NCBI RefSeq assembly: GCF_910592395.1
Contig: NC_088326.1
Coordinates: forward strand, 2,177,001-2,241,000
Direction: 5' to 3'
DNA: 64,000 nt
Origin: Lineus longissimus
Taxonomy: Eukaryota; Nemertea; Pilidiophora; Heteronemertea; Lineidae
The position numbers were made by a program, and so were the translations under genes. Within the stretch, counting starts at the first letter, position 1, and each line of letters starts with the position of its first letter. Positions 24,191 to 36,130 of this stretch are shown one piece after another. Below the pieces are notes generated by a model that was given only the letters and a program-made list of their open reading frames with translations, had not been told where the DNA came from and made no database searches.

Positions 24191-24779
24191 CTTTTATTAC
24201 ACCTACCTAGACTAGTTTACAAACGAAATACATGATAAATCGTAATTGGTATGGCGAAGTAGGCTTATCTTCTAAGCCTTGATCAAAATACAGCAATCCC
24301 GGCGGACCCAGCAGTAATCAAAGAACACCAACACAGCCTCCGCTATGCGGAACTTACTATCATCCAATTTAAAAGATCAAGAGAGCAAAAAAGTGTCGAG
24401 TGATCGAGGAGAATAAAGAAGTGCAATGTCTTGTTTTTGTATGGGAACTTTAAATCGAAATGTCAACTTCGTGTGTTTTTGTTTGATGTTATTCAGCTCA
24501 CTTGCTGTCGAACGTGTAGGTGTTCGTGTTCAGACAAAAAACAATATCGTCGGCAATCGTCTTATTGACACACGGTGATTAAAGACTAGTGTGTTTTGAA
24601 CTTCATTCTACAGTGTCAGTTTAAATTACACTTTGGGCCAAATCATGCAAAAGGAGGTTGTTCAGTTTGATGAGAAATGATGTCTCGTAGCTCGGTCTTT
24701 CAATTAATACAAGTACAGAAGGATGTTGACGTGAAAACTTTCGCAACCCACTCTTAGTATCCAATGCCTGAGGACAAAA

Positions 24780-26060
24780 AAACAGAAAGGTCAATCATGT
24801 TATACAAAACTAACATTGATAGAGAAAACTAACCCCTGGATTCTAAGGATGATAACAGGTCGGGCGAGTAGTAGATAAATTGAAAATGGCCTCGAATAAG
24901 TATCTTGTTTTCCCTTCCGAAGATAGAAAATACGGAAACGATAGACCCTCGGCCGGGTTCTATAGTACTTAGCGTCACTGGCAAGTTTCAGCATCGCCAT
25001 GGTACGGACGTGGCCACTCAATCCGATAAGTCTGATAAGGGCGCAATTCAAATAAGACTGAACCTAAAAAGACGACCATTTTAGTCTCCCCTTGAACTCT
25101 CTCCCAATCCCAAAGGCTAAAACAGAAAGCGTTATTTTTTACCTTCATTCACCTATTTCAATCTGTTTCCAAACGTTAAAATACCAATTTATAGCAAACC
25201 ATGGCGAGAGGATATATAAAACACTAGAATCTACAGGGGAAAGTCACTCGGTTCTAGACACACCCAATCTGGTATCAACTTTAAAACCTTCTGAACATGA
25301 TACAGGCAGCACCGTAAACTTAAAAACGAGTATGGTGATCGTATGATGCAGAAATGTGATGCAACCTGAATATTTGAAAAAGAAGAAATTGTTTAGTTTA
25401 TGGAACCCATGACCTCCTCAACAGACGTTAAATTTTAGAGTTTGTAGGCTTAACCAGTTTTCTGAATTTTAGTCCTGATTTGGTTACAAAAGGCCACTGG
25501 TGAACAAGAAAAATTGACACCCAACCTCACTGTCATATGGCATCTCGCAGGAAAACAGAAATGTCAAACATGCTATATATAATATCATCATTGGTAGGCA
25601 ACACCAACCCCTGGATGTGAAGGGTCATTGCGGATGTTTGATAAACTGCCATTGCCCACGTAAAGTAGGCCTGATCATTTCCCTTCAACCTGTTGTAAGA
25701 AGAGAACAACAAAAACTATGGAAAAGATGACCGTGGAAACTTACTAATGGTCACTGGAAGCTTCGGTGGGCTATTTCAGGTTTCCGACTAGCCACCCTTG
25801 ATCAAATAAACAGTGATAATGGTTCCACTGTTTCGGGTCATGTGGGATAATCTATGACATTAATATTACCGAATGACAAGACGATCATATCACGGACGTC
25901 CGACTTGAGCATCCCACGGAAAACAGAAAGGTCGAACCTGTTGCTTCAAACTATTATTGATGGACAAAACCAACCCTGGATAAACGAATGGTCTAGAAAT
26001 ATATACCTATTTATTCCTTAAATGATTTACAGCTAGATGACCACTGCCATGATTGCGGGT
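24780..26060 (-). repeat. three diverged related segments in a local cluster
   Basis: A block reading roughly AACAGAAAGGTCAA, then about 40 bases, then CCAACCCCTGGAT recurs starting near 24781, 25555 and 25918. The first two segments share a further block near 24970 and 25740 (ACTAATGGTCACTGGAAGCTT in the second). They look like an old local triplication. On the minus strand the first copy has an 83-codon open frame, but the other copies are not open in the same way, so I do not call it coding. Confidence 0.5.
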
Positions 26061-26982
26061 CGGGAAAGTAGAATTACCCAAGTATCAAGTAGAGAGAACA
26101 GGAAAAGCCCTGGATATTCTGGTCAGGATCAAAAGACGCGTCCACAGGTTGTCAAGTTCTCCAATGATGACCCATCTTAGTCTTATTCAGCAGTTTAGCC
26201 GTTTCGACAACTTCCCTAAAGATTTGAGTGGTGCGTTCGCAACATATTGGTTCCTCCTTAGACCTCTTATATTGAAGAAATACGTGTGGAAAATAATTCC
26301 AAGCCAAGATGTGCCGGTCAATTTCTTCTTGTGCATGGTGATGAAACTAAAGTGGTTACTAGGAGATACGTCGCGTTTTACTTTCCCATGATATCATGGA
26401 CTAGCAAATCCGGCTATTTGGCTAAAAAATGCGGACAAGAAACAAGCTATCTTATCATTCATTATAGCGACTAAGATACAAAGTGGGCGGCTTTTTGCGA
26501 TCTTTTCTCTTCGGCCTACAATGTTTTTTAGTGTGGAATACTACACAACTTATCGTAATAATACGATATACTGCTTTTTCTCTCCTAAAACATAGCTAAG
26601 GCATGTGTTATTGGCCAATTTATCGCTTTCTGACATCAACATTGGATATTGGATATTCTTTCCCGCCTTTTGTCGATGTAAAAAATTGTATATTGTGTAA
26701 GGAATGAAGTTATCCGATACGATTTGTGAAATAACATATCTGATATTCGGAGGTTCTTTTATTTCAACTGTACCGTACATTTGTGTCGTGCACTAGGGGA
26801 CACCTGAATGCAGTTTATCGGGTTCCCCATGTACAGGGAAAATTGTGTGATGTCTTTAATTCTCTGGCCAGATTGATGTCTCATGACGAGCAACCATTTT
26901 TACATCAAATAAATGAAACCAATCTATTCAACTGGATAACCGACATTACCTTATTTCACCCCTTGATACCGCGCAGTAAAAG

Positions 26983-27245
26983 AATTCAGGCCTAGGCCAA
27001 TACACGGGTCTATTGTCTTTAAACAAAGCCCGCTCGCACTCAGGCCTACAATCCCATCGAAGCTTGAAGAATTCAGGCCTAGGCCAATAAACGGTCTATT
27101 GTCTTTAAACAAAGCCCGCTTCGTTACAAGGCCTAAATTCCCATTGTTCTACAGTCTTATCAAAGGTTTATCTGGTCAAATCTTATTAACATCGACCCCC
27201 ATGAAAAAGCTTTTTACGGAGTTGATAGGCCTAACCGGGGAGGGC
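26983..27245 (+). repeat. dispersed repeat of the AAAGCCCGCTCGC family with its first ~86 bp duplicated
   Basis: AATTCAGGCCTAGGCCAATA occurs at about 26984 and again at about 27069, each followed by GGTCTATTGTCTTTAAACAA and AGCCCGCT. The second copy continues through CTACAGTCTTATCAAAGG, ACATCGACCCCCATGAAAAA and GGCCTAACCGGGG. This is the best-kept copy in the window and serves as reference for the others. Confidence 0.75.
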
Positions 27246-29287
27246 AATTCAACGTAATTAACGTCACAATTAATAGCTTGCACTTTGGATCTAAACCACC
27301 GCATTCATCTTTTGATAACTTCTTCCCAGACAATTTCAATCAAACTCACTCCTAACTAACTAAACTCCTAAGATGTTAACTACAGTCCTCCGTGTGCACT
27401 ATTCTATAGATTAAGCGTTTCCTATTATTCGAAAGGGGAAATAGCTAACACCCTAATTTAATACATTCCCTTTGGGGAAGTCAAATCGGGTGTCGAGGAT
27501 CAGGCGGGTGGTGAAAATTAATTGAAAATATCGGCTAACAGGCTGGGAGCATGTATCTCAACCATGCGACGTTTTCCTCCGCGCACTCGTTCGCAATGCG
27601 ATGCGTTTTGCGTTTGCCGGGCCTGTTGTAGATACAAAGCTGTAAACTATACTATTACCATCCATTGATTGTTTCTTCCTAGTCACCGCTTCAGAGGGCA
27701 TTATCAATACACTCGAATGCACTTCGGTTCTTTCAAATTTTCTACCTGGCCTTATAGACATTAAATTGTAAACGATACTGATATTATTTAAACTTCGCAT
27801 CTTTTCCATCAACATACCGCTTAGTATTAGGCACTATCACTTCACTTGAATGCACTCTAGTCTTCACATCCCCAGCAAAATTTCATGGCCGTATGAATCA
27901 TATCAAGAATAAATATATTCGTGATATCTAGCAGGCAAATAGCGATCTATAGAAAGACCAGAAAAAGTAATCATATAAACACTCCGGTGCCTTTTCGGGC
28001 AAATGATGTACCCTTTGTTGTCGCCAAAGTTTATCCTGCCGATTTCATCGTTCCTCTCCTGTGGACAAAGGCACATCGGAGCCAAATTGAACCAATATGT
28101 GAGAAACGTACATTTTGCCTCGGGCGTAGCTCTGTCAACTTGTATTCTGAGGTTTACCGCCGGTTCAGCCCCTTACTTGTTAGAATAAATGTCATCCGTG
28201 GAATAACTATGGTCTAGTCGTTTGAAGATCTCGGCGGCGCTTATTTTCGAGAACCTGTGGCATTTTTGGAATATTCTGCATTAGCCGTGTCTGTTCAGGC
28301 AGAACGGGTTGGGTTTGTTGCTTTAGTTTCAAAGATAATGACACCAAACAGATTTGAAACACAGGTAATAGCGGAGGGGTGGCAACATAAGACTCATTCA
28401 CTGAGGTAGCTTGCTAATGCACAACGCATAATACTGACAGATGCACTATGAGAACCATCGTCTGCGTGCTCAAGGAGGGATTAATGGAGGATCTGTGGTC
28501 AGCCATTATGGGCGTCTGGAATCTTTAAAGAATTACATGTGGTCGGTTTGAGATCATAAAGAAAGAATAATTATCAGCTGGCATTGTATGACAAGAAGTT
28601 TCGAGGGGTTGTCGCCGAATTCGCGTGTCGATGATCGGCATTCGGGGTTCCCTGCCTGGCTTCTCCGTCCTATTATCTGCCGATCGCCTGCTACCATTTC
28701 TTTATACGTTGTCATGCGAAGTAAAATGAGATGGAATATAAATTGAGTGCGAGGAATTTTAAACTCCTTCAAGAAGAATCGTATACCTAATTAGCGTGGG
28801 CTGATCTCCCACTGATGCCATTTTACTATGAAAGCGTGCAAGGGCAAGGTTTGAATACCATAAATTGCAACGGAGGATGCATGGAGGTCATCTCCGGTCC
28901 TTGACTTTGTTGGTCGCTTCCACCAAAACGGTTCACGCCACTGCCGTAACAACATTAGAGAGAGCTGGCCGGATTTTCGAAAAAAATAATGGCGTAACCA
29001 ACATGTACACTGACTGCATACGCACTGTGTCAACATGCGTTGTTAATACTATTGACTACTGGCGTCGCCTGGTGTTAATGTGGTACATTAGACGTATTTG
29101 CGGGATGAGAAAAACATTCGATCCGAATGACGTTGGCCTTTATTTAAACGTTTGCTTCTTTGGGTCAATATTGTCTGACATTTGTCTGAAGTGAACGGGA
29201 ATGTATGAAGCCTAGCCATGGAGTTGGCCTACCGGCAAAGCTTTAAGGGATGACTGCATTGTGCTAGAGATGCATCCATTTACACAT

Positions 29288-29411
29288 AATGGGTGATATG
29301 AATAAAGACTAGCAAATGCTTTTATCTAAAACTCCATGTACATTTACACTGGGCCTTTCTGTACAAAACTGAAGTAAAAGCAATTGCTAGACTTTATTCA
29401 TATCACCCATT
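29288..29411 (+). mobile_element. hairpin MITE GGGTGATATGAATAAAG family, copy 1
   Basis: Terminal inverted repeats of about 37 bp: the left end starts AATGGGTGATATGAATAAAG and the right end, inverted, reads AATGGGTGATATGAATAAAG with one or two changes further in. The total length is 124 bp. The interior has CTCCATGTACATTTACACTG. Two more copies, with the interior in the opposite orientation, lie at 45927-46044 and 59268-59390. Confidence 0.9.
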
Positions 29412-29970
29412 GAATGCTTACTGACAAACGCATTGTGCTAGACTTTTGTTATACATACCAGCCCAAATGCACCTAGACAACGATAGACATATTTAGCTAA
29501 GGAATAGTGAACTGCATTTGCTTCCGTTACACTGTTTTGTGTTAGTCATTTGACATCATCACACCAAGTTGGAATTCCCTGATTGGGAAAGAGTTGATGA
29601 AAATTTACCCCAACTCCATCAGTCCTTGCATGGGATCGAATGCAGAATACATCTTTTTATATACCTAATTTTTAAAAAAATTTTTGTTTGATATTCCCTA
29701 GAAGGATCGAAAGCTTACATTATGAATTATGTCCGAGGCCATCATCGGACATGAACACATCTGAACACAGCCAGACATCACCAAATAAGCAAGTAATGCA
29801 ATTGTCCGCCGGCAAGCTTCATTTGCTTCATGATTAGGGCAACTTTTCTGTTACTGCTGTCTCTTATGTTGGCGCTCCGATCATTCAAGCCTTTCATGAT
29901 TGGGCTGTAAGCATTGTGACGTCACATTATCAGTCACTGTACAAAAATAATACAAACAATCGTCTTGATA

Positions 29971-30420
29971 CTCAAGAGACAAGACCACTAATGAATATTC
30001 ATAGGTTTGAGGGTCGAGGCCTATCAATTAGACGAGTGCATGTTTTTAACTCTCAAGCACATATTTGGAGAGGTATTGAAAAAATATTTGCTGTGGCAAG
30101 TCTACAGATATAAAGAAATTATTTGATGAAAAAATTTATTTCGAATTTTGCTAATTGGGTAATAGGGGGCGTGTTTTGAGTTTTTTCTGCCAGTTGGCTG
30201 AAAAGAGTGGAAATATCAAAGTCTGTCTAATTTGTCGATTATCAAAAAATTTCCGTGGTCAACTACCAGTTTATTTTTCACCATTTACTTGCCCGACTGT
30301 CCGGAATAACATAATCTAAATTTAAGATTCACAACCGCACGCAGTATTTGATGCGTCGCGGTCAAACATTGACAATTTAACTGCTAAAAGGCTTAAAAAA
30401 TCAATTGTCTTGTCTCTCAA
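29971..30420 (+). mobile_element. MITE-like element, copy 2 of the 3518-3970 family
   Basis: The body is nearly collinear with the first copy (for example GGGGGCGTGTTTTGAG and TTCCGTGGTCAACTACCAGT), with small deletions such as loss of the GGTGG of the right terminal repeat. The ends read AGAGACAAGACCACTAATGA on the left and, inverted, TTGAGAGACAAGACAATTGA on the right. The 101-codon frame of copy 1 is broken here, which argues that neither copy encodes a protein. Confidence 0.8.
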
Positions 30421-32274
30421 TGCCCGAGCTTAGACGGTCAGTCTTTCATTCATAAACTTACTCTGTCTATAAGGGCGTCATAATTTGAATTGTAAATGGT
30501 TAACAATCATAGCTAATGAAAAATAGACTGCTCAACCATGAATTGATACCTGTCCTGAGATAGGGGGACGAAATTATATTTTTTAAATGCGCAACTGATC
30601 TCTCAAGGCCGCGAATAGAGTATTTACGGCGACGTATCAGTCAGAACTGTTAAAGAGTTACAGCATTGTATAGATCAAAGAAGAACATATTCCATTTGAC
30701 CCGGAAGAGTCTCTGCACTACAGCCTCACTGTGTGATGTCTGAAATAATGATGTCAAAGACAGGATACAGCTTAAAAAAGAAAACCGTACCGCAAAAAGG
30801 AATATAATGATACAAGGAACTTATATAAGGCAGAAAGAAGAAGTGCGTCATCTAATAACATGATGGATATAAAAATAATTTCCTTGAGGTTAACTGCTTT
30901 GTGCTGGCTACCATAGGCTGTTCCTAAAGCACTGTCAGTGAAGATGATGCCAGCATATTTGCAGCTGCATTAGGAAATCTGAAACTTCCTTTTCAAATTC
31001 GCAGCATAATGGGTTTCTTGGTTAAAAAACAACAAAGTGTCACTATTGTAAGGTTGAATGTTTTTACCATAATGCTTAGCATTTTGTGAAATTTGAGTTA
31101 TCTCTAATAAAAGGAAAGGTGTCAGAGACTGTTGCACCTGTGATTCCGAAAGAAAATATTTCAAAGGTTAGTTGAGGCCCCTAAGGTGTAAATTCAAAGA
31201 AACTTGAGAAATTCTAATAAAAATCTCTCAATGATATCGCGCATTAATATCTTACATCCACGTCGTATAATCGATAGTTGAAATCTGACTACTTTTGATG
31301 TGATAATGGAAAATTGCTGTTTTCTCCTCATGTAATTTGACGCATTGAATTATGCATCAAGATTGATCAATTTTACAATGGGATTTGATTAAAGACATCG
31401 TTGTACTTTAGTTTTTAGGACAGTACTAACCGTGGTTTCCTTCTTAGCGGCAATTTGACAGATAGGCAAAAAAGCGTAAATTTCGTTAACAGATTTCTCA
31501 AATACTATGTCATACTCAGATTTATGATAGTACACTTTGTATTCGATTTAACTATGATCAAAATGATATAAAATTCATTATCTTGGGCCATATCTACTCA
31601 TTGAAGTTTACGTGGTTTGCTTAAAATAGCCCAGGTATCGTTTTGGGGTCATTCGTCTCATCTAGGGCTACTAGTTAATCAGTAATCGAAGTGTCCAACC
31701 TAACACCTACTAGAAGTAGTTGACATAGCAATCTATCAGTTAGGTCGTAACCTACGTTGATCTGAACTGTGTGTAAAGTACTTGCGCCTGTAATGCGGAA
31801 ACTCAATGCTTAAAAAGGTACGTGTGTTTGTTTTGTTTTCGAATTGATGTATTTTCTGTTCAAGCGTTACACAACCACTCCCAGCATAAATCGAGGGAGG
31901 TAAAATCCATCTTTGGTTACAGTACTACTACAAAATCAGATGTTCATGTATGCGTCGACCTACGTTGTCACTCACTTAGGCCGTCCTTTGAAGATTTTCG
32001 ACAAGCGCCCGCTTGAGTGAAATTGACACTAAATTTCCAGATATTGCATCTGGTTACGCAGGAGAGCACACAATATTATATGTCATAAACTCTGAAAACT
32101 TTGCTCCAACTTTTTCCAACCTTTGTGCTAGTGAAGGTCCCCAAAGCAGTATTTCCGCTGCACCGTCGATGCTTGCATTATAAGTCAAGCCTAACGGGAT
32201 ACAGGTTAGTGAAATTCCTTTTCAGAACAAAGGTTTTCATCATCACACTCTAGTGAGTACTATCATCAGGCGCA

Positions 32275-32833
32275 ATGACGCGAAGAGGTTCACACGGACA
32301 GCTTGTGGATCCATCAACAAGCACACTTCAACAGACTCTACCATCAGGTGCAATGACGTCACTAAGGCAGGTCACGCGAAGAGGCTCACACGGACAGCTT
32401 GTGGATCCATCCACAAGCATACTTCAACAGACTCTACCATCAGGTGCAATGACGTCACTAAGGCAGGTCACGCGAAGAGGCTCACACGGACAGCTTGTGG
32501 ATCCATCAACAAGCACACTTCAACAGACTCTACCATCAGGTGCAATGACGTCACTAAGGCAGGTCACGCGAAGAGGCTCACACGGACAGCTTGTGGATCC
32601 ATCCACAAGCATACTTCAACAGACTCTACCATCAGGTGCAATGACGTCACTAAGGCAGGTCACGCGAAGAGGCTCACACGGACAGCTTGTGGATCCATCA
32701 ACAAGCACACTTCAACAGACTCTACCATCAGGTGCAATGACGTCACTAAGGCAGGTCACGCGAAGAGGCTCACAAGGGCAGCTCGTGGATTCATCACCAA
32801 AGACTCACCATTATACCGTTCATTCTAAGCGAA
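32275..32833 (+). repeat. 96-bp coding tandem array (A/B alternation)
   Basis: A truncated first unit (26 codons) is followed by four full 32-codon units and a diverged last one that runs into the membrane segments. Units alternate between STSTL and STSIL (AACAAGCACACTTC against CCACAAGCATACTTC), so the recent duplication unit is 192 bp. Full units are otherwise almost identical. Each unit boundary carries a perfect TGACGTCA octamer, at 32354, 32450, 32546, 32642 and 32738. A second frame of 191 codons is open through the array because the period is a multiple of three; it is a shadow. Confidence 0.93.
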
Positions 32834-34644
32834 TGTTCCATGGAAGGAAGAAGGACGCCTGGTGGCAGGTAGCGATACTATGTCTACCATGCCTCTTGGT
32901 GTTGCTGTTCTTCGGTATATTACCTGCAATGAAGCGCAGAACACGAATCATCTGTTCTATCGTCTCAGTTGCAGTCATCAGTGTCATCGTTGGAACAGTC
33001 CTGGTGACAACGAATTACAGTCCATACAGCTTTAAAGCAACAACTGGCGACCAGCGCCCTCTATATTCAAAATACTCAACCTACTTTTGTAGCCATTTCG
33101 ACGTTGTGTCTCAGCAAGACGAGGTCAGTGTGTACTTCTTTAAGGAATTACCACCAATGAAGCATGAACGAATTGAGAACTATTCAGTGGCTGGTGGATC
33201 AAAAATTGGCCCAAATGAGTACGAGGTTCTACAGTTCTATCTCCTGGAAGGTAGTGAAATCGAAGCCAAGCTTGAGGTCAGAAACCATCGTTATGATATA
33301 CGGGAGGAAGGACCTTTGTATGACGTCTATCTCATTCAGGGTGATAGGAACTTCGCAGCCTGGAAATCCAATCATCATGATCACCGCAGCTATCAGATGA
33401 AACTGACCAACAAAACGGAACTTGTCCATAACGTGACGGAGTCTGATGTGTACTACTTCATTGTGACTGATGAGAGTATTCTTAGCAGCATAGACGTTAC
33501 TGTCTCACTACTTTTAAAGAAAACACTATACGATTTGAACAACAGACTGAGAAAGTGCTTCTCGGCCAATGGAAAAATTTGCTCCTTTTATGTGGACTTA
33601 GGCTCAAATGAGATAGCAATTCTTGATATTGACTACGAGTTTGGCGGGGACACAAAGGGCTACGATATCACTACTGCGTGTCGCGCAAATCTGACAATGT
33701 ACGTTCTCGCCTTCCTCGCTTCCCCCTTTATCTTCCTGGTGATATGGTCAGCGATGTTATGGGTGTGTTTCAAGCCGAAGAAGAAGGAGCAGCCAGCGAT
33801 GCGCCCGCCAGAGTTAGGACGAGATGTGAGGCCCAGTATCTCGGAGTCACGTTATGGCCAAACTGGTCGGCGGGGAAGTCGAGATTCGGAATTCGATATT
33901 GGGTTATTTCGTATGCCTTTTGATGTCCCATATCTTGACCGTATTGCGTCTGTCGAAAACGGCCCCTACGCATTCGAGGAGGTTGGGCCGATTGAGTTAA
34001 GTGTGGTGAAGTTACCAATACTGAGCAACTTCTCCCCAACTGATGGGCGAGGAAGTAGAGGTTTGGATGTTGGGTCATTTTACTCACTACTTGATTCACG
34101 AATCCATGAGGAGGCTGCATCAGCCGAAGGTGACGCTGACACATTCGAGCAGGATGGGCCCTCTGAGCTAAGTGAAGTGAGGTTATCATCAGTGAGCGGT
34201 GTGTCAAATCCACTGTATAACTGTACCATGTACGGAGAAAACGAGTCCGCTTTCGAACCCTTGGCGGCGAATGATCCTCTTGAGCTGAATGCTGGGAGGT
34301 TAACATCGATTAATGGCTTTTGTAATCCACTCACTGACAACACCACAGCGCAAGTTGACGATGAGGCATCGCCTGAATTTGTTAGGGAGCAAGGAACTAT
34401 AGAGCTGAGTATTCGAAGGTTACCCTCACTTCGTGACCTTCCAAGTCAATGCAATGGTTGTACCATGCTGGATGATAGGGAGGCACCATCTGTACATGAG
34501 GAATTCGATCTCCCTGTCATTGGGCCTTCGAACAGGCATCACCGACCCGTTGAGCGGTTACCATTGACTCATCATATACCTTCTCGCGATCGGTCAAGTC
34601 AAATAGACAATGAAGAAGAGGAAAATCAAATATTCTGGGTATGA
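32275..34644 (+). CDS. multi-pass membrane protein with a 32-residue tandem-repeat N terminus; APD-type E3-ligase-like ectodomain, no RING
   Basis: One open frame of 789 codons ending TGA. ATG 32275 is the first after an in-frame TGA (32254); a CTTTTCAG at 32218-32225 could be the acceptor of a 5'-UTR intron. Residues 1-186 are repeats containing TRRGSHGQLVDPSTS. Hydrophobic segments lie at about 195-216, 224-244 and 474-497. The segment 245-472 is probably extracytoplasmic: N-glycosylation sequons at Asn301, 378, 385 and 471, and Cys271, 427, 435 and 468. Its order FYLLEGS, YDVYLIQGD, AAWKS, YYFIV and LYDL recalls the middle region of APD1-4-like membrane E3 ligases and their animal relatives; this is family memory, not a search. 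Those proteins usually end in a RING finger, and the tail 498-789 has none. Instead it has four spaced motifs (IELSVVKLP, SELSEVRLS, LELNAGRLT, IELSIRRLP), a GRRGS site and one NPLY. A shorter protein from Met187 is possible. Reality of the gene is well supported, function is not. Confidence 0.8.
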   Translation: MTRRGSHGQLVDPSTSTLQQTLPSGAMTSLRQVTRRGSHGQLVDPSTSILQQTLPSGAMTSLRQVTRRGSHGQLVDPSTSTLQQTLPSGAMTSLRQVTRRGSHGQLVDPSTSILQQTLPSGAMTSLRQVTRRGSHGQLVDPSTSTLQQTLPSGAMTSLRQVTRRGSQGQLVDSSPKTHHYTVHSKRMFHGRKKDAWWQVAILCLPCLLVLLFFGILPAMKRRTRIICSIVSVAVISVIVGTVLVTTNYSPYSFKATTGDQRPLYSKYSTYFCSHFDVVSQQDEVSVYFFKELPPMKHERIENYSVAGGSKIGPNEYEVLQFYLLEGSEIEAKLEVRNHRYDIREEGPLYDVYLIQGDRNFAAWKSNHHDHRSYQMKLTNKTELVHNVTESDVYYFIVTDESILSSIDVTVSLLLKKTLYDLNNRLRKCFSANGKICSFYVDLGSNEIAILDIDYEFGGDTKGYDITTACRANLTMYVLAFLASPFIFLVIWSAMLWVCFKPKKKEQPAMRPPELGRDVRPSISESRYGQTGRRGSRDSEFDIGLFRMPFDVPYLDRIASVENGPYAFEEVGPIELSVVKLPILSNFSPTDGRGSRGLDVGSFYSLLDSRIHEEAASAEGDADTFEQDGPSELSEVRLSSVSGVSNPLYNCTMYGENESAFEPLAANDPLELNAGRLTSINGFCNPLTDNTTAQVDDEASPEFVREQGTIELSIRRLPSLRDLPSQCNGCTMLDDREAPSVHEEFDLPVIGPSNRHHRPVERLPLTHHIPSRDRSSQIDNEEEENQIFWV

Positions 34645-36064
34645 AGAAATCCACTAGGCCCACTGACATTAGGCCTACTTCATTGACAATAGCCGTGGTA
34701 CCCGGTAACACTTGGCCGACTTCGTTAGCAGTACCTGTGATAGATGCACAGACATATGACCAACTTTGCTAAAATTAGCTGTCAGAAGCACAGACACTCA
34801 CCCTCGGCCGACTTTGCCACGGTTGATGCTAAATCTGCCTGAGCTGTTTCAGGGTCATGCTCTGTATACCAGTGGCCGTGTCATGCTACTGAAACTAAGC
34901 CTGGGCTACCATCAACGTGACCAGGTATTAGACTTGCTATCAGACACAGTGCGGTTCCCTTTGAGATCATGGGTTTATTGATCAATCACAGCACTTCGTA
35001 AAGATGGGTTTTAGCATGGATTGGCCTGAGCAGACAAGATAACGTTGGTGGAGGGAACTAGGGGCTTAGCCTAATCAATCAAGCAATCTATTGGTCGGGT
35101 CAAGATGCCTATTGACAGCACCACTGGAGCTTATCTATTATCCCGGATTCTGTGTGTCCAGAGTTCCCTGGGGCCAATTTCGCTGGGATCTACGTTTCCT
35201 GGATTCTATGTTCAAAGGGTCTGATCTTTCCCCAGGTGTGTTTCGGTCTGCAAAAATCCTTTTCGACAAAGTTTTGATGCTTTGACTATTCGATTAGGGG
35301 CAAAAGAGAGGCGAAAAGAAACTCTTACCCTGACAGTTTACCCATATCTCTGAACCTGTTTTGGGTAAATTCTTCTTTTCTGGTAAGCTAAAGAAAAAGC
35401 TGCTGTCAGTTGAAAAAATAGATATTTTACAGATAGGTTGATTTTTAATCAGTAGAATATCGATAGTATTTTATAAAAATCAAGAAATAAGGCAAAGGCT
35501 CATTGTTTTGCTGTGGAGACGAATATTCCATCAGGTTAATTAGGAAAAAATGCTATTGTCATGAAAAACGGACAGGAACGTCAGATATTGTATATTTTTT
35601 GTAATGTGCAATAACGCAGTGTCTTCTTGAAAAAAAGTCATATCCACCACAGCATTCCTAAAGAAGGTGAGGCGCGCCTTTCTACCTAGGCTTGTACCAT
35701 TAGTTAATTAGATACAGTGCAGGGTTTTTTCCGCGATAGGCACTGACCGATGTTGCCGCACAATGGGAGAAATTAGCAGGGTATTGGCTTGGAAGGCTAC
35801 AGACAGCGATGGGGAATCAGGACTGATGAGTTTAAGGCGAAAAAATCCTCTGCTAGGATTGGGCGTAGATACGAGATGGCCTCACGTAATTGGGAAGATT
35901 AATATCGGTGAAATACCTGGCTTCCAAATGAGCTAGTGGATCGGCCGACCGAAAGTGTGTTGTTGGTTTCTTCAGGTGACTTGGTGAAAGGGCAGTGGAG
36001 ACTGGAGTTCAGAAACCGGGGTTCTGGAGTTGGGTATGAGATTAATCATTACCTTTATTTGCCC

Positions 36065-36130
36065 ATGGCGATTTAGGCCTATTGACCACTCTGAAAGAGG
36101 TTTCGTGGGGTCGATGTCATCAACATCTGG
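36065..36130 (-). repeat. fragment of the AAAGCCCGCTCGC repeat family
   Basis: GATTTAGGCCTATTGACCAC then GTTTCGTGGGGTCGATGTCA matches the inner part of the copy at 60990-61150 (TTTAGGCCTGTGGACCACCC, GGGGGTCGATGTCATAAAG) in the same inverted sense. Confidence 0.6.

Larger units (their letters stand above)
17850..32225. other. 14-kb intergenic region, no convincing gene
   Basis: Open frames here are mostly under 100 codons. The longest (21489-21857 minus, 122 codons; 26053-26391 plus, 112; 28865-29194 plus, 109) carry no motif I recognise and no clear splice context. Contents I can support are the inverted repeats near 19239 and 24112, three related decayed segments at 24.8-26.1 kb, a doubled copy of the AAAGCCCGCTCGC repeat at 27 kb, a hairpin MITE at 29.3 kb and the second copy of the 453-bp element at 30 kb. 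Confidence 0.5.

Noticed and set aside
28865-29194. 109-codon plus-strand frame
   Set aside because: No motif, no splice evidence, and overlapped by an open frame on the other strand.
32253-32828. 191-codon second frame through the 96-bp array
   Set aside because: Shadow of the repeat with a period divisible by three; it ends where the array ends and has no ATG at its start.
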